This document shows, one piece after another, positions 1-7,170 of a stretch of DNA of 8,451 bases. The stretch is from an uncultured Clostridium sp. (GTDB lineage: Bacteria > Bacillota > Clostridia > TANB77 > CAG-508): positions 1 through 8,451 of the forward strand of contig CAMGAZ010000052.1 of assembly GCA_946008205.1 (NCBI GenBank). Direction: 5' to 3'. Under the pieces are notes generated by a model, which saw only the letters and a list, made by a program, of their open reading frames with translations, ran no database searches and was not told where the DNA came from. The translations under genes and the position numbers were made by a program. Position 1 is the stretch's first letter. Every line of letters starts with the position of its first letter.

Positions 1-1138
1 GTCTTTGAATATTTCTGATACTTCAAATTCTACTACAGATTTAAAGATAATCTATAATTATTTAAAAACTTTGTTATCTACATTGCCTAATGAAGTATCT
101 ATACAAGAATTTAATGGAAATAAAAAAGATTACTTTATAAGTATTGATAGAAACAAAACAAATGCTTTATCAATCAATTTTTCCTTAGATGATTTTTATT
201 ATACTAAAGAATCTACAGAACAATTTAAGTGTTATAGAGATAATGTTTTAAAGCTTGTTTTAAATTATGTGAGCAAAATAAAAGATAGAATACATAATAT
301 AGATACTAAGCTAAAAGAATGTGATAGAATGGATTTGTATAAATTGTATGGAGAACTAATAACATCTAATTTATATAGAATACCAGATTATCCTCAAACC
401 GAAATCACTTTAGAAAACTACTATGATAATAATAATCCTATTACAATTCCTTTGAATAACACTATTTCTCCTTCGAAAAATGCTAAAATGTTTTTTAAGA
501 AGTACAGAAAATTGCAAAATACAGTCTCAATAGTTTCAAAACAAAGAGAATTGGCTGAAGCTGAATTGACGTATTTAGATAGTATTGTATATGAAATTAG
601 CGAAGCTAAGACTGTAGCTGATATTGACAATATATATTCAGAGATTTGTGATAACTTGTTATATGATAAAAATGCTAATACTGTAAATAATCATGTATAT
701 AACATAAAAGAGTCTAATAAAGCTAAAAAAACTCAGAGTAAAGAGAACTCTAGCATTCAACCAGAGAAATGTTTAGTTGACGGCTATACTGTATTTGTTG
801 GAAAAAACAATAAGCAAAATGATTATTTAACTTGTAAAATAGCACAGAATTCTGATATTTGGTTCCATACAAAAGATATCCATGGTAGCCACGTTGTTTT
901 GAAATTAGATAATGAGCCAATAAATTCTAATAAGCTAGACATTTCAAAGACTACAGTTTCAAGTTCCGTCCTATATAAGTGTGCATCTCTTGCGGCATAT
1001 TATAGCAAGGCAAGAATGTCGCAGAATGTTCCTGTTGATTACACTTATATAAAATATGTGAAAAAGCCTAATGGTGCAAAACCCGGAATGGTGATTTATA
1101 CAAATAATAAGACTTTATATGTTAATCCACAAAAATAA
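1..1138 (+). CDS. rqcH: RqcH / NFACT family ribosome quality control protein (5' end missing)
   Basis: This is the C-terminal part of an Rqc2/NEMF/FbpA-type protein. In B. subtilis the family binds stalled 50S subunits carrying peptidyl-tRNA and recruits tRNA-Ala to add C-terminal alanine tails that mark the chain for degradation. The frame is open to the left edge, so the TTG at position 5 is an internal Leu codon. About 200 N-terminal residues, with the tRNA-contacting NFACT-N residues, lie outside. Counting from that TTG, residues 66-170 are the end of NFACT-N and the start of the helical middle (YRLYGELIT-like and PLNNTISPSKNA segments). Residues 168-215 look like coiled coil, and a Lys/Asn-rich linker covers 225-252. 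The NFACT-R domain (255-377) shows VGKNNKQNDYLT and WFHTKDIHGSHVV, both family hallmarks. The gene stops at TAA 1136-1138, directly before a hairpin. Family assignment is secure. Confidence 0.93.
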   Translation, partial: SLNISDTSNSTTDLKIIYNYLKTLLSTLPNEVSIQEFNGNKKDYFISIDRNKTNALSINFSLDDFYYTKESTEQFKCYRDNVLKLVLNYVSKIKDRIHNIDTKLKECDRMDLYKLYGELITSNLYRIPDYPQTEITLENYYDNNNPITIPLNNTISPSKNAKMFFKKYRKLQNTVSIVSKQRELAEAELTYLDSIVYEISEAKTVADIDNIYSEICDNLLYDKNANTVNNHVYNIKESNKAKKTQSKENSSIQPEKCLVDGYTVFVGKNNKQNDYLTCKIAQNSDIWFHTKDIHGSHVVLKLDNEPINSNKLDISKTTVSSSVLYKCASLAAYYSKARMSQNVPVDYTYIKYVKKPNGAKPGMVIYTNNKTLYVNPQK

Positions 1139-1140
1139 TT

Positions 1141-1168
1141 AGAAGTGAGCCTAAAGAGGTTCACTTCT
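1141..1168. terminator. Shared bidirectional terminator between convergent genes
   Basis: Arms at 1141-1151 and 1158-1168 pair over 11 bp (one G-T pair) around the 6-nt loop TAAAGA. The hairpin starts 2 nt after the rqcH stop and ends 11 nt before the stop of the leftward DUF4116 gene. On the minus strand the stem is followed by AATTATTTTT, a fair U-rich tract. On the plus strand the tail (TTTCACATTTCTTC) is weaker. It therefore probably serves the leftward gene best and rqcH less well. Confidence 0.72.
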
Positions 1169-1179
1169 TTCACATTTCT

Positions 1180-1716
1180 TCATTTTTTATCTTCTTCCGG
1201 TGGATTGACCATATTTTGTATGTCTGGATCATCTCTTAGTTCTGGTACTATAAAATCAAATGCTCGTTTATCTTGCTTAATAGCTTCTATAGCTATTGTT
1301 TTATCTTCTCTTAAACGTTTACTTGCATATTTTAATATTAGTCCTTTATTTTTTACCGCTTCTGAAACGACATCATAATCGTCTCTTAACTCTTTACTCA
1401 CATAATATAATATTTGTCCATCTGTTTTTGCTGCTTTTATCGCTAGTTCTTTATCTGCCTTTAACCTTTCACTAGCATAGCAAAGAACCCATCCTTTCTT
1501 TTCAACAGCCTGTATTAAAATATCTCTATCATCCTTTAATCTAGTAGATGCAAATTCTAATGCTCCGCCATCTTTAGTAACTGCTTTCATTACAAGTTCT
1601 TTGTCATCTTTTAGTTCATCCGATGCTCCATCTAGTAATAGTCCATCTTCCTCTATAGCTTTTAATATATACTCTCTATCATTACAATGTTCTACTACGC
1701 CCTCTAAAGTATACAT
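1180..1716 (-). CDS. DUF4116-type repeat protein, six 25-residue repeats
   Basis: This 178-aa protein of unknown function is almost entirely a solenoid-like repeat array. After a 13-residue leader, residues 14-163 are six back-to-back repeats of exactly 25 residues each (14-38, 39-63, 64-88, 89-113, 114-138, 139-163). A 15-residue charged tail follows. Each repeat follows the pattern basic-x-hydrophobic-x3-Ala-hydrophobic-x2-[DK]-G-x2-[LF]-x-[YF]-A-S-x2-L-[KR]-x-D. I read this as two short helices, and two repeats make one Pfam-style DUF4116 unit of about 49 residues. There is no signal peptide or membrane segment, so it should be cytosolic. The start is supported by AAGAAGGGA five bases upstream of the ATG. 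It lies 110 nt after the 85-aa gene on the same strand and ends at the shared hairpin. A scaffold or protein-binding role is inference from the repeat form only. Confidence 0.85.
   Translation of the reverse strand: MYTLEGVVEHCNDREYILKAIEEDGLLLDGASDELKDDKELVMKAVTKDGGALEFASTRLKDDRDILIQAVEKKGWVLCYASERLKADKELAIKAAKTDGQILYYVSKELRDDYDVVSEAVKNKGLILKYASKRLREDKTIAIEAIKQDKRAFDFIVPELRDDPDIQNMVNPPEEDKK
1228..1677 (-). repeat. Coding tandem array: six 75-bp units
   Basis: Six in-frame 75-bp units encode the 25-residue repeats of the DUF4116-type protein. All have the same length with no insertions or deletions. Protein-level similarity is clear (A-S at repeat positions 18-19 and L-[KR]-x-D at the end), while the DNA units have diverged widely. 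The duplication is therefore old rather than a recent expansion. Confidence 0.8.
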
Positions 1717-1780
1717 TTTAATCCCTTCTTTTCACTGTTAAAATAAATTTATAAAAGTTAAAATTCATTATCGTATCTTC

Positions 1781-1797
1781 ACATACGCTACGTGTGT
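1781..1797. other. Short intergenic hairpin
   Basis: ACATACG at 1781-1787 pairs with CGTGTGT at 1791-1797 (7 bp, one G-T pair) around the loop CTA. It lies in the 110-nt gap between the 85-aa gene and the DUF4116 gene. No U-run follows on either strand, so it is not a convincing intrinsic terminator. It could be an RNA structure or a protein site, or chance. Confidence 0.35.
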
Positions 1798-1826
1798 CCG
1801 TTATTGCTCTTGCTTAACATACATTC

Positions 1827-2084
1827 TCATAGTTTATGCTCTTCTGACTCTCCTATTTTATATTCTATATTTTCCATATAGGGGAAAATCTCTTTCAGCC
1901 TTTTATGAGTAATTATAGACAATCTAGGCAAAGGGTTCTTTGGATTTTCCGTTAACAACTGTTGTGTATAACTGTTTTCTGATGTTTTAAATAGCTGATA
2001 TCTATTTCGTACATATGTGTAAAAAATAATGTAGCCATCATCAAGTTCTCTATTCATTCTTTCAAAAGTATATTTTCCATCCAT
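1827..2084 (-). CDS. Uncharacterised 85-aa protein
   Basis: I do not recognise this protein. It is small, soluble and charged, with no signal peptide, membrane segment or cysteine. The sequence alternates aromatic and charged residues (DDGYIIFYTYVRNRYQLF near residues 15-32), which suggests a beta-rich N-terminal half. A more helical C-terminal part (THKRLKEIFPYMENIEYKI, 59-77) follows. The ATG at 2084 is preceded by GGAG at an unusually long distance (13 nt), so initiation may be weak. A second Met at residue 10 is an alternative start but has a poorer site. The gene lies between ligA and the DUF4116 gene, all leftward. It is 139 nt from ligA, so co-transcription is possible, but the hairpin at the ligA end may interrupt it. 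That it is a real gene is supported by coherent composition and length rather than by a known family. Confidence 0.65.
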   Translation of the reverse strand: MDGKYTFERMNRELDDGYIIFYTYVRNRYQLFKTSENSYTQQLLTENPKNPLPRLSIITHKRLKEIFPYMENIEYKIGESEEHKL

Positions 2085-2151
2085 TTTAATATTTAATCTC
2101 CAATCAAATTTATATTAACATCGTTTTTTATCTTTTTAATAGCAATTTGTG

Positions 2152-2175
2152 TGCTATATCATACATTTTATAGCA
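2152..2175. other. AT-rich inverted repeat in the ligA downstream gap
   Basis: TGCTATA at 2152-2158 is the exact complement of TATAGCA at 2169-2175, with a 10-nt loop. It lies between the ligA hairpin element and the 85-aa gene. In this AT-rich stretch a 7-bp stem is weak evidence, and no U-tract adjoins it on the minus strand. Confidence 0.3.
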
Positions 2176-2186
2176 TTATGGCATGT

Positions 2187-4242
<2,056 letters not shown>

Positions 4243-4260
4243 TTATCCTTCTTTTCGTAA

Positions 4261-4899
4261 TTAGCAGTCTTTTAATAAATCTTTCCCGCCTTTTAGATAC
4301 TCATATCCAGAGAATACTGTTGCTATAACAGAAATCGTTATCAATATACTTGCAATTATATTCATTATAAAATCACCAGTACTCATATATGTAAGAGCAC
4401 TATTTACAAGCATTTCCTCTTCTGTCTTTGCTCTTAATACAAATGCAAAGTATGGATGATTTGTTAAGAACATACATATTATACCCAACATTTGTGTAAC
4501 TGTTTTTAATTTTCCCCAAATGTTCGCAGCTATTACTTTTCCTTCACTTTGTACTGCAATTAATCTATAACCAGATACTACAAATTCTCTAAATATTACT
4601 ATAATAGGAATCCATGCAGGCAATCTGCCCATTTCAACTAAAAGAATCATGGCAGTTACTACTAATATCTTATCTGCAATTGGATCTAGGAATTTTCCGA
4701 ATGTAGTTACCTGATTGTTTTTTCTTGCAAGATAGCCATCTAGTTTATCTGTTATTGATGCTATTATAAATATTAAATTTAATATCCACATTGTAGTTGG
4801 TATTCCAAGAAAACTGCCTGGTATATCAAAAAACGATACTATAACCATTATTGGTACTAATATTATTCTAAATAAAGTTAATTTGTTTGGTAAATTCAT
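4261..4899 (-). CDS. pgsA: CDP-diacylglycerol-glycerol-3-phosphate 3-phosphatidyltransferase (PgsA)
   Basis: This membrane enzyme transfers the phosphatidyl group of CDP-diacylglycerol to glycerol 3-phosphate. It makes phosphatidylglycerophosphate, the first committed step to phosphatidylglycerol and cardiolipin. The full CDP-alcohol phosphatidyltransferase signature is present: Asp51-x2-Asp54-Gly55-x2-Ala58-Arg59-x8-Gly68-x3-Asp72-x3-Asp76, whose aspartates bind the metal and catalyse. The N-terminus MNLPNKLTLFRI is typical of PgsA rather than of phosphatidylserine or phosphatidylinositol synthases. Several hydrophobic segments follow (about 9-25, 36-50, 77-92, 95-112, 130-150, 180-200). A charged stretch near 153-165 (RAKTEEEM) interrupts the last part of the membrane domain, and 212 aa is slightly longer than many homologues. 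AAGGAG lies 7 nt before the ATG. It is the first gene of the pgsA-ligA operon. Confidence 0.96.
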   Translation of the reverse strand: MNLPNKLTLFRIILVPIMVIVSFFDIPGSFLGIPTTMWILNLIFIIASITDKLDGYLARKNNQVTTFGKFLDPIADKILVVTAMILLVEMGRLPAWIPIIVIFREFVVSGYRLIAVQSEGKVIAANIWGKLKTVTQMLGIICMFLTNHPYFAFVLRAKTEEEMLVNSALTYMSTGDFIMNIIASILITISVIATVFSGYEYLKGGKDLLKDC

Positions 4900-4931
4900 T
4901 TTTTATCTCCTTACTTTTAATTGTTGTTAAC

Positions 4932-4937
4932 ATTATA
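4932..4937 (-). promoter_or_regulatory. Possible -10 box of the pgsA-ligA promoter
   Basis: The minus strand reads TATAAT here, 33 nt upstream of the pgsA ATG, a plausible distance for a short leader. No good -35 is seen: the positions 16-18 nt further upstream read TTATTT/TTTATT and fall in one arm of the 15-bp hairpin. If used, this promoter would place the hairpin directly against the RNA polymerase binding site. Confidence 0.35.
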
Positions 4938-4952
4938 TACAATATCAACAAA

Positions 4953-4986
4953 AAAATAAAGAGAATTTTTTAATTCTCTTTATTTT
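4953..4986. terminator. Terminator-like hairpin in the divergent pgsA / LysM gap
   Basis: Arms 4953-4967 and 4972-4986 are perfectly complementary over 15 bp (all A-T except two G-C pairs) around a TTTT loop. On the minus strand the stem core runs into seven Ts (4956-4950), the form of an intrinsic terminator pointing toward pgsA. On the plus strand only four Ts follow the stem core. Both flanking genes are transcribed away from this gap, so it ends no known gene. It could be an attenuator in a pgsA leader, an insulator upstream of the pgsA promoter, or the end of a short antisense or small RNA. Confidence 0.6.
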
Positions 4987-5050
4987 AATCAATATAATCA
5001 TTTTGAATCTTTTTTAGTAACATATTTTCTATTCTATTAATATCTTATTA

Positions 5051-5066
5051 TATAGAAATATCTATA
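5051..5066. promoter_or_regulatory. Operator-like near-palindrome before the LysM gene
   Basis: TATAGAAATATCTATA matches its own reverse complement at all but one symmetric pair of positions (14 of 16). It ends 5 nt before the AAGGA ribosome binding site of the LysM gene. A dimeric regulator could bind here, but low-complexity AT sequence makes chance palindromes common. Confidence 0.3.
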
Positions 5067-5081
5067 CAGAAAGGACTGAAA

Positions 5082-5798
5082 TTGATTATGAACCCTATTT
5101 TATATGTTATAAGACCTGGTGATACATTGTTTAACTTGGCTAACAGGTTTGGCGTAACTGTTCAAGACATAATAAATTCCAATTTAGCTTTAGACCCATA
5201 CAACTTACGTGTTGGTCAACAAATATATATCTACCCGAAACTACCATCTAATTTTTGGTGGAGTGTTCGTCAGGTCGATTTATTAAAAAGAATGAATTTA
5301 GCCTGGGAACAGTATATCATGTGGACTCGTATGCTTTTAATTAGTATTGCAGATAATTTAAAGGATTTAAATGCAACTGAAAAACGTTTATTGCAAAACC
5401 CTAAAGATATTGCAGATATTTTTAGAAGATACTATGGTAATTCTTTTGCTAATAGAATAGAAAATTTACTTACAGAGCATCTAAAAATTGGTAAAGATTT
5501 AATTGTTGCCTTAAAAAATAACAATCAGAATTTGGTAAAGGAATTGTCTGATAAATGGTATAAAAATGCAGATGATATGTCAGAAGCTTTTAGTAGCGTT
5601 AATCCTTTTTATTCAAAAGAAAAAGTTAGAGATATGTTATATGACCATTTAGAACTAACAACAGACGAGGTAACTGCACGCTTAAGAAAAGATTATTCTG
5701 CTGATATAGTTGCCTTTGATAAAGTACAACAAGAGGTATTAAAAATGTCACAATATTTTGTGGAAGGAATATTTAAACAGTTTTCTAACCTATTTTAA
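5082..5798 (+). CDS. LysM domain fused to an uncharacterised helical domain
   Basis: A 238-aa protein in two parts. Residues 7-51 are a LysM module (YVIRPGDTLFNLANRFGV and VGQQIYIYP), which binds N-acetylglucosamine-containing glycans such as peptidoglycan. Residues 60-238 form an all-helical domain. It has W75-EQY-x2-W81-TR, NPKDI, RYYG, EHL (His133), W159-Y-x-NAD, NPF and YDHLELT (His189). From memory this matches a widespread but uncharacterised Firmicutes domain, sometimes given unreliable enzyme names. The two halves look related (RIENLLTEHL versus KVRDMLYDHL). There is no signal peptide, membrane segment or cell-wall anchor, so export is not explained. N-terminal LysM without a signal peptide is also seen in spore-coat proteins. 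The TTG start at 5082 is preferred because AAGGA lies 6 nt before it; the ATG at 5088 would have a 12-nt spacing. It stands alone between a divergent and a convergent gene. Confidence 0.82.
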   Translation: MIMNPILYVIRPGDTLFNLANRFGVTVQDIINSNLALDPYNLRVGQQIYIYPKLPSNFWWSVRQVDLLKRMNLAWEQYIMWTRMLLISIADNLKDLNATEKRLLQNPKDIADIFRRYYGNSFANRIENLLTEHLKIGKDLIVALKNNNQNLVKELSDKWYKNADDMSEAFSSVNPFYSKEKVRDMLYDHLELTTDEVTARLRKDYSADIVAFDKVQQEVLKMSQYFVEGIFKQFSNLF

Positions 5799-5807
5799 TG
5801 AAAAAAA

Positions 5808-5834
5808 TAAAGGAGATGCTTACCATTTCCTTTA
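5808..5834. terminator. Bidirectional terminator between the LysM gene and rpmE
   Basis: TAAAGGAGATG (5808-5818) pairs with CATTTCCTTTA (5824-5834) over 11 bp, one of them G-T, around a CTTAC loop. T6 (5836-5841) follows on the plus strand and A7 (5801-5807) precedes it, giving a U-tract in both directions. The LysM gene stops 9 nt before it and rpmE ends 8 nt after it, as expected for a terminator shared by convergent genes. Confidence 0.85.
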
Positions 5835-5842
5835 ATTTTTTA

Positions 5843-6043
5843 TTATTGAATTCCATATTTCTTTTTGAATTTATCTGCTCTACCACCTGTTGTTTCTCTC
5901 TTTAAGTTTCCTGTCCAGAATGGATGGCATTTTGAGCAAACATCAACTTTAATATCTTGCTTTGTTGATCCTGCTTTTATAACATTACCACATGCACATG
6001 TGATTGTTGTTTCTGCATAATTTGGATGTATTCCTTCTTTCAT
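5843..6043 (-). CDS. rpmE: Ribosomal protein L31, zinc-binding type
   Basis: L31 is a small large-subunit protein that bridges to the 30S head. The sequence carries the family core: MKEGIHPNY at the start, [19 protein letters not shown] and [11 protein letters not shown] at the end. The four zinc ligands Cys16, Cys18, Cys36 and Cys39 are all present, which marks the zinc-containing form rather than the zinc-free paralogue. I choose the ATG at 6043 (66 aa), not the in-frame GTG at 6052. GAGGTG lies 6 nt before the ATG, this GTG is the end of that ribosome binding site, and homologues begin with MK-x-GIHP. It has its own promoter at 6086-6114 and converges on the LysM gene. Confidence 0.97.
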   Translation of the reverse strand: MKEGIHPNYAETTITCACGNVIKAGSTKQDIKVDVCSKCHPFWTGNLKRETTGGRADKFKKKYGIQ

Positions 6044-6085
6044 TGTATTCACCTCTCCCTTTTTTTATAAAAACTGCTAAATATT

Positions 6086-6114
6086 ATAATAACATAATTT
6101 TATTATATTTTCAA
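6086..6114 (-). promoter_or_regulatory. Promoter of rpmE (SigA type)
   Basis: On the minus strand TTGAAA (6114-6109) is followed after exactly 17 nt by TATTAT (6091-6086). A TATAAT also overlaps at 6088-6083, but with a 20-nt spacing. The inferred start near 6079 gives a leader of about 36 nt before the rpmE ATG. It lies within the 93-nt gap after the 53-aa gene, so rpmE can be transcribed independently. Confidence 0.65.
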
Positions 6115-6136
6115 GTATTTATTTATTATTTTTACT

Positions 6137-6298
6137 TTATATTGAATTTTCTTCGTTTACTTTTTGCTCTTCCATATATTGCGCAGCACTTTCAAGTTCC
6201 TCTTTTAAAGCGTATCTCTTTACAATTTTTGATACTACATTAAATAAGCATGCAATTATTAGAATAACAAGCAATAATTTTTTCCAAATTTTAGCCAT
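6137..6298 (-). CDS. 53-aa single-pass membrane microprotein
   Basis: I do not recognise this small gene. ATG at 6298-6296, stop TAA at 6139-6137, 53 codons plus stop. Residues 1-7 are basic (MAKIWKK). Residues 8-23 are strongly hydrophobic (LLLVILIIACLFNVVS), and KIVKR follows. The rest (30-53) is polar and acid-rich with a helical or coiled-coil look (LKEELESAAQYMEEQ). Basic residues on both ends of the helix leave the orientation uncertain. The layout of short basic tail, one helix and coiled coil recalls DivIC/FtsB/FtsL-type division proteins, but it is far shorter than those; this is analogy only. AGGAG lies 9 nt before the ATG, and a promoter with both hexamers at perfect consensus lies about 30 nt further up. 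That strongly supports a real, expressed gene. rpmE follows on the same strand after 93 nt. Confidence 0.75.
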   Translation of the reverse strand: MAKIWKKLLLVILIIACLFNVVSKIVKRYALKEELESAAQYMEEQKVNEENSI

Positions 6299-6331
6299 TT
6301 TATTTTTCTCCTAAATGAAAACTATACTAAT

Positions 6332-6359
6332 ATTATACTATATTTATGATTTTTGTCAA
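6332..6359 (-). promoter_or_regulatory. Consensus promoter of the 53-aa microprotein gene
   Basis: The minus strand has TTGACA (6359-6354) and TATAAT (6337-6332), both perfect SigA hexamers, separated by 16 nt. The inferred start near 6325 gives a leader of about 27 nt containing the AGGAG site. It lies in the divergent gap shared with the vanW-like gene, so transcription of the two may interfere. Two copies of TATACTA, read on the plus strand (6323-6329 and 6334-6340), overlap or flank its -10 region. Confidence 0.75.
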
Positions 6360-6409
6360 CTAGTATATATATTAAAAAATTGACCATACTATTAAGAGAG
6401 GTGTATTTT

Positions 6410-7108
6410 ATGTATAAAAAGAATAAAAATCATTTATATATTTACATTATTGTTTTTATCGTTATTATAGTTGCTTTATTGTTTTTTATTTTTAAAGACA
6501 AATTACTTATTAAAAATGATAATTCTTCCAACGAGATGAATAATAATGTAGCAAGATTAGCTCAAGACTCTAATGTACTTGGTAATAATGAAAAGTTGAA
6601 TGAGGTAAATAATAAAGTAGAAAATATTTTAACCAATTCTTCTCAACCCCCTAAAGAAGAAGAGATTGCATCTTATTCCACTAAGCTTAGTGGAAGCACC
6701 GAAAATCGATTAACAAATATAAGAATCACATGTAAAAAGTTAAATGGAATTACTGTAAATAATAATGATACTTTTTCTTTTTGTAAGTCTACTGGTCCTT
6801 CCACAGCTGAGGAGGGTTACAAAGAAGCTACTGTCTTCTTAAACGGAAAAAAAGTTCAAGCTTTGGGTGGAGGCAATTGTCAAATTAGCAGTACTTTATA
6901 TAATGCTGTTCTCACTGTTCCAGATTTTAAAGTTGTTGAACGCCATGAGCACGGCAGAGACGTTTCTTATGTTCCTGATGGAAAGGACGCAGCAGTTTCT
7001 TATGGTTCTATTGATTTTAAGTTTAAGAATAATACGGGCAATAATATAAAATTGTATTTTAGTACTGATGATGTTACTCTTAGCATCAGAATTGTAAAGT
7101 TAGTCTAA
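6410..7108 (+). CDS. VanW-domain membrane protein
   Basis: A 232-aa membrane-anchored protein. Residues 1-9 are basic, 10-28 form one membrane helix (IYIIVFIVIIVALLFFIF), and 30-86 are an Asn/Glu-rich extracytoplasmic linker. A VanW domain covers about 88-215. It shows STKLSGSTENR.NI at its start, GGGNCQISSTLYNAV (153-167), and E-R-H-E-H-G-R-D-V-S-Y-VPDGKDAAV (177-195). VanW is an accessory gene of B-type vancomycin-resistance clusters, and its biochemical role is unknown. VanW-domain proteins are common in clostridia with no resistance cluster. The start at 6410 has GAGGTG 6 nt upstream; an in-frame TTG at 6353 lies in the divergent promoter region and has no ribosome binding site. The carboxypeptidase gene follows after 62 nt, so the two are probably co-transcribed. 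Cys157 with His179 or His181 could be functional residues (inference). Confidence 0.88.
   Translation: MYKKNKNHLYIYIIVFIVIIVALLFFIFKDKLLIKNDNSSNEMNNNVARLAQDSNVLGNNEKLNEVNNKVENILTNSSQPPKEEEIASYSTKLSGSTENRLTNIRITCKKLNGITVNNNDTFSFCKSTGPSTAEEGYKEATVFLNGKKVQALGGGNCQISSTLYNAVLTVPDFKVVERHEHGRDVSYVPDGKDAAVSYGSIDFKFKNNTGNNIKLYFSTDDVTLSIRIVKLV
6676..6695. repeat. 20-bp perfect palindrome inside the vanW-like gene
   Basis: The ten bases TTCCACTAAG (6676-6685) are followed immediately by their exact reverse complement (6686-6695), with no spacer. It encodes Ser-Thr-Lys-Leu-Ser-Gly at the start of the VanW domain. The six flanking residues fit the family pattern, so coding constraint explains part of it. 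A perfect 20-bp dyad is nevertheless rare in 8.4 kb. It could be an intragenic operator or chance. Confidence 0.6.
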
Positions 7109-7133
7109 ATATTGCATATTTTCTCCCCACTGG

Positions 7134-7152
7134 AATATTATTTATTAATATT
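7134..7152 (+). other. Small AT hairpin before the carboxypeptidase ribosome binding site
   Basis: AATATTA (7134-7140) pairs with TAATATT (7146-7152) around a 5-nt loop, ending 4 nt before the GAGGAGGA ribosome binding site at 7157-7164. No U-run follows, so it is not a terminator. It may protect or process the vanW-carboxypeptidase transcript or modulate translation. The stem is all A-T and weak. Confidence 0.35.
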
Positions 7153-7170
7153 TGGCGAGGAGGATTTTTT

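Noticed and set aside
1145..1378. A rightward 77-aa frame opposite the DUF4116 gene
   Set aside because: It begins inside the terminator hairpin, is antisense to the repeat-coding array and has shadow-like composition.
1781..1797. Intrinsic terminator for the 85-aa gene
   Set aside because: The stem is short and the minus strand continues GAAGATACGATAATG with no U-tract.
5021..5028. CATATTTT as a sporulation SigE-type -10 for the LysM gene
   Set aside because: I could not find a matching -35 at the right spacing, and such octamers are frequent in this AT-rich DNA.
6044..6052. A longer rpmE starting at GTG 6052 (three extra residues)
   Set aside because: The GTG is the end of the GAGGTG ribosome binding site for the ATG at 6043, and L31 proteins normally begin at the MK-x-GIHP methionine.
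6004..6243. A rightward 79-aa frame opposite rpmE and the microprotein gene
   Set aside because: It lies antisense to two better-supported genes, has low-complexity Phe/Leu/Tyr composition and no ribosome binding site.
6353..6409. A 19-residue longer start (TTG 6353) for the vanW-like gene
   Set aside because: There is no ribosome binding site before it and it falls within the divergent promoter, while ATG 6410 has GAGGTG at 6 nt and begins a standard basic-then-hydrophobic anchor.
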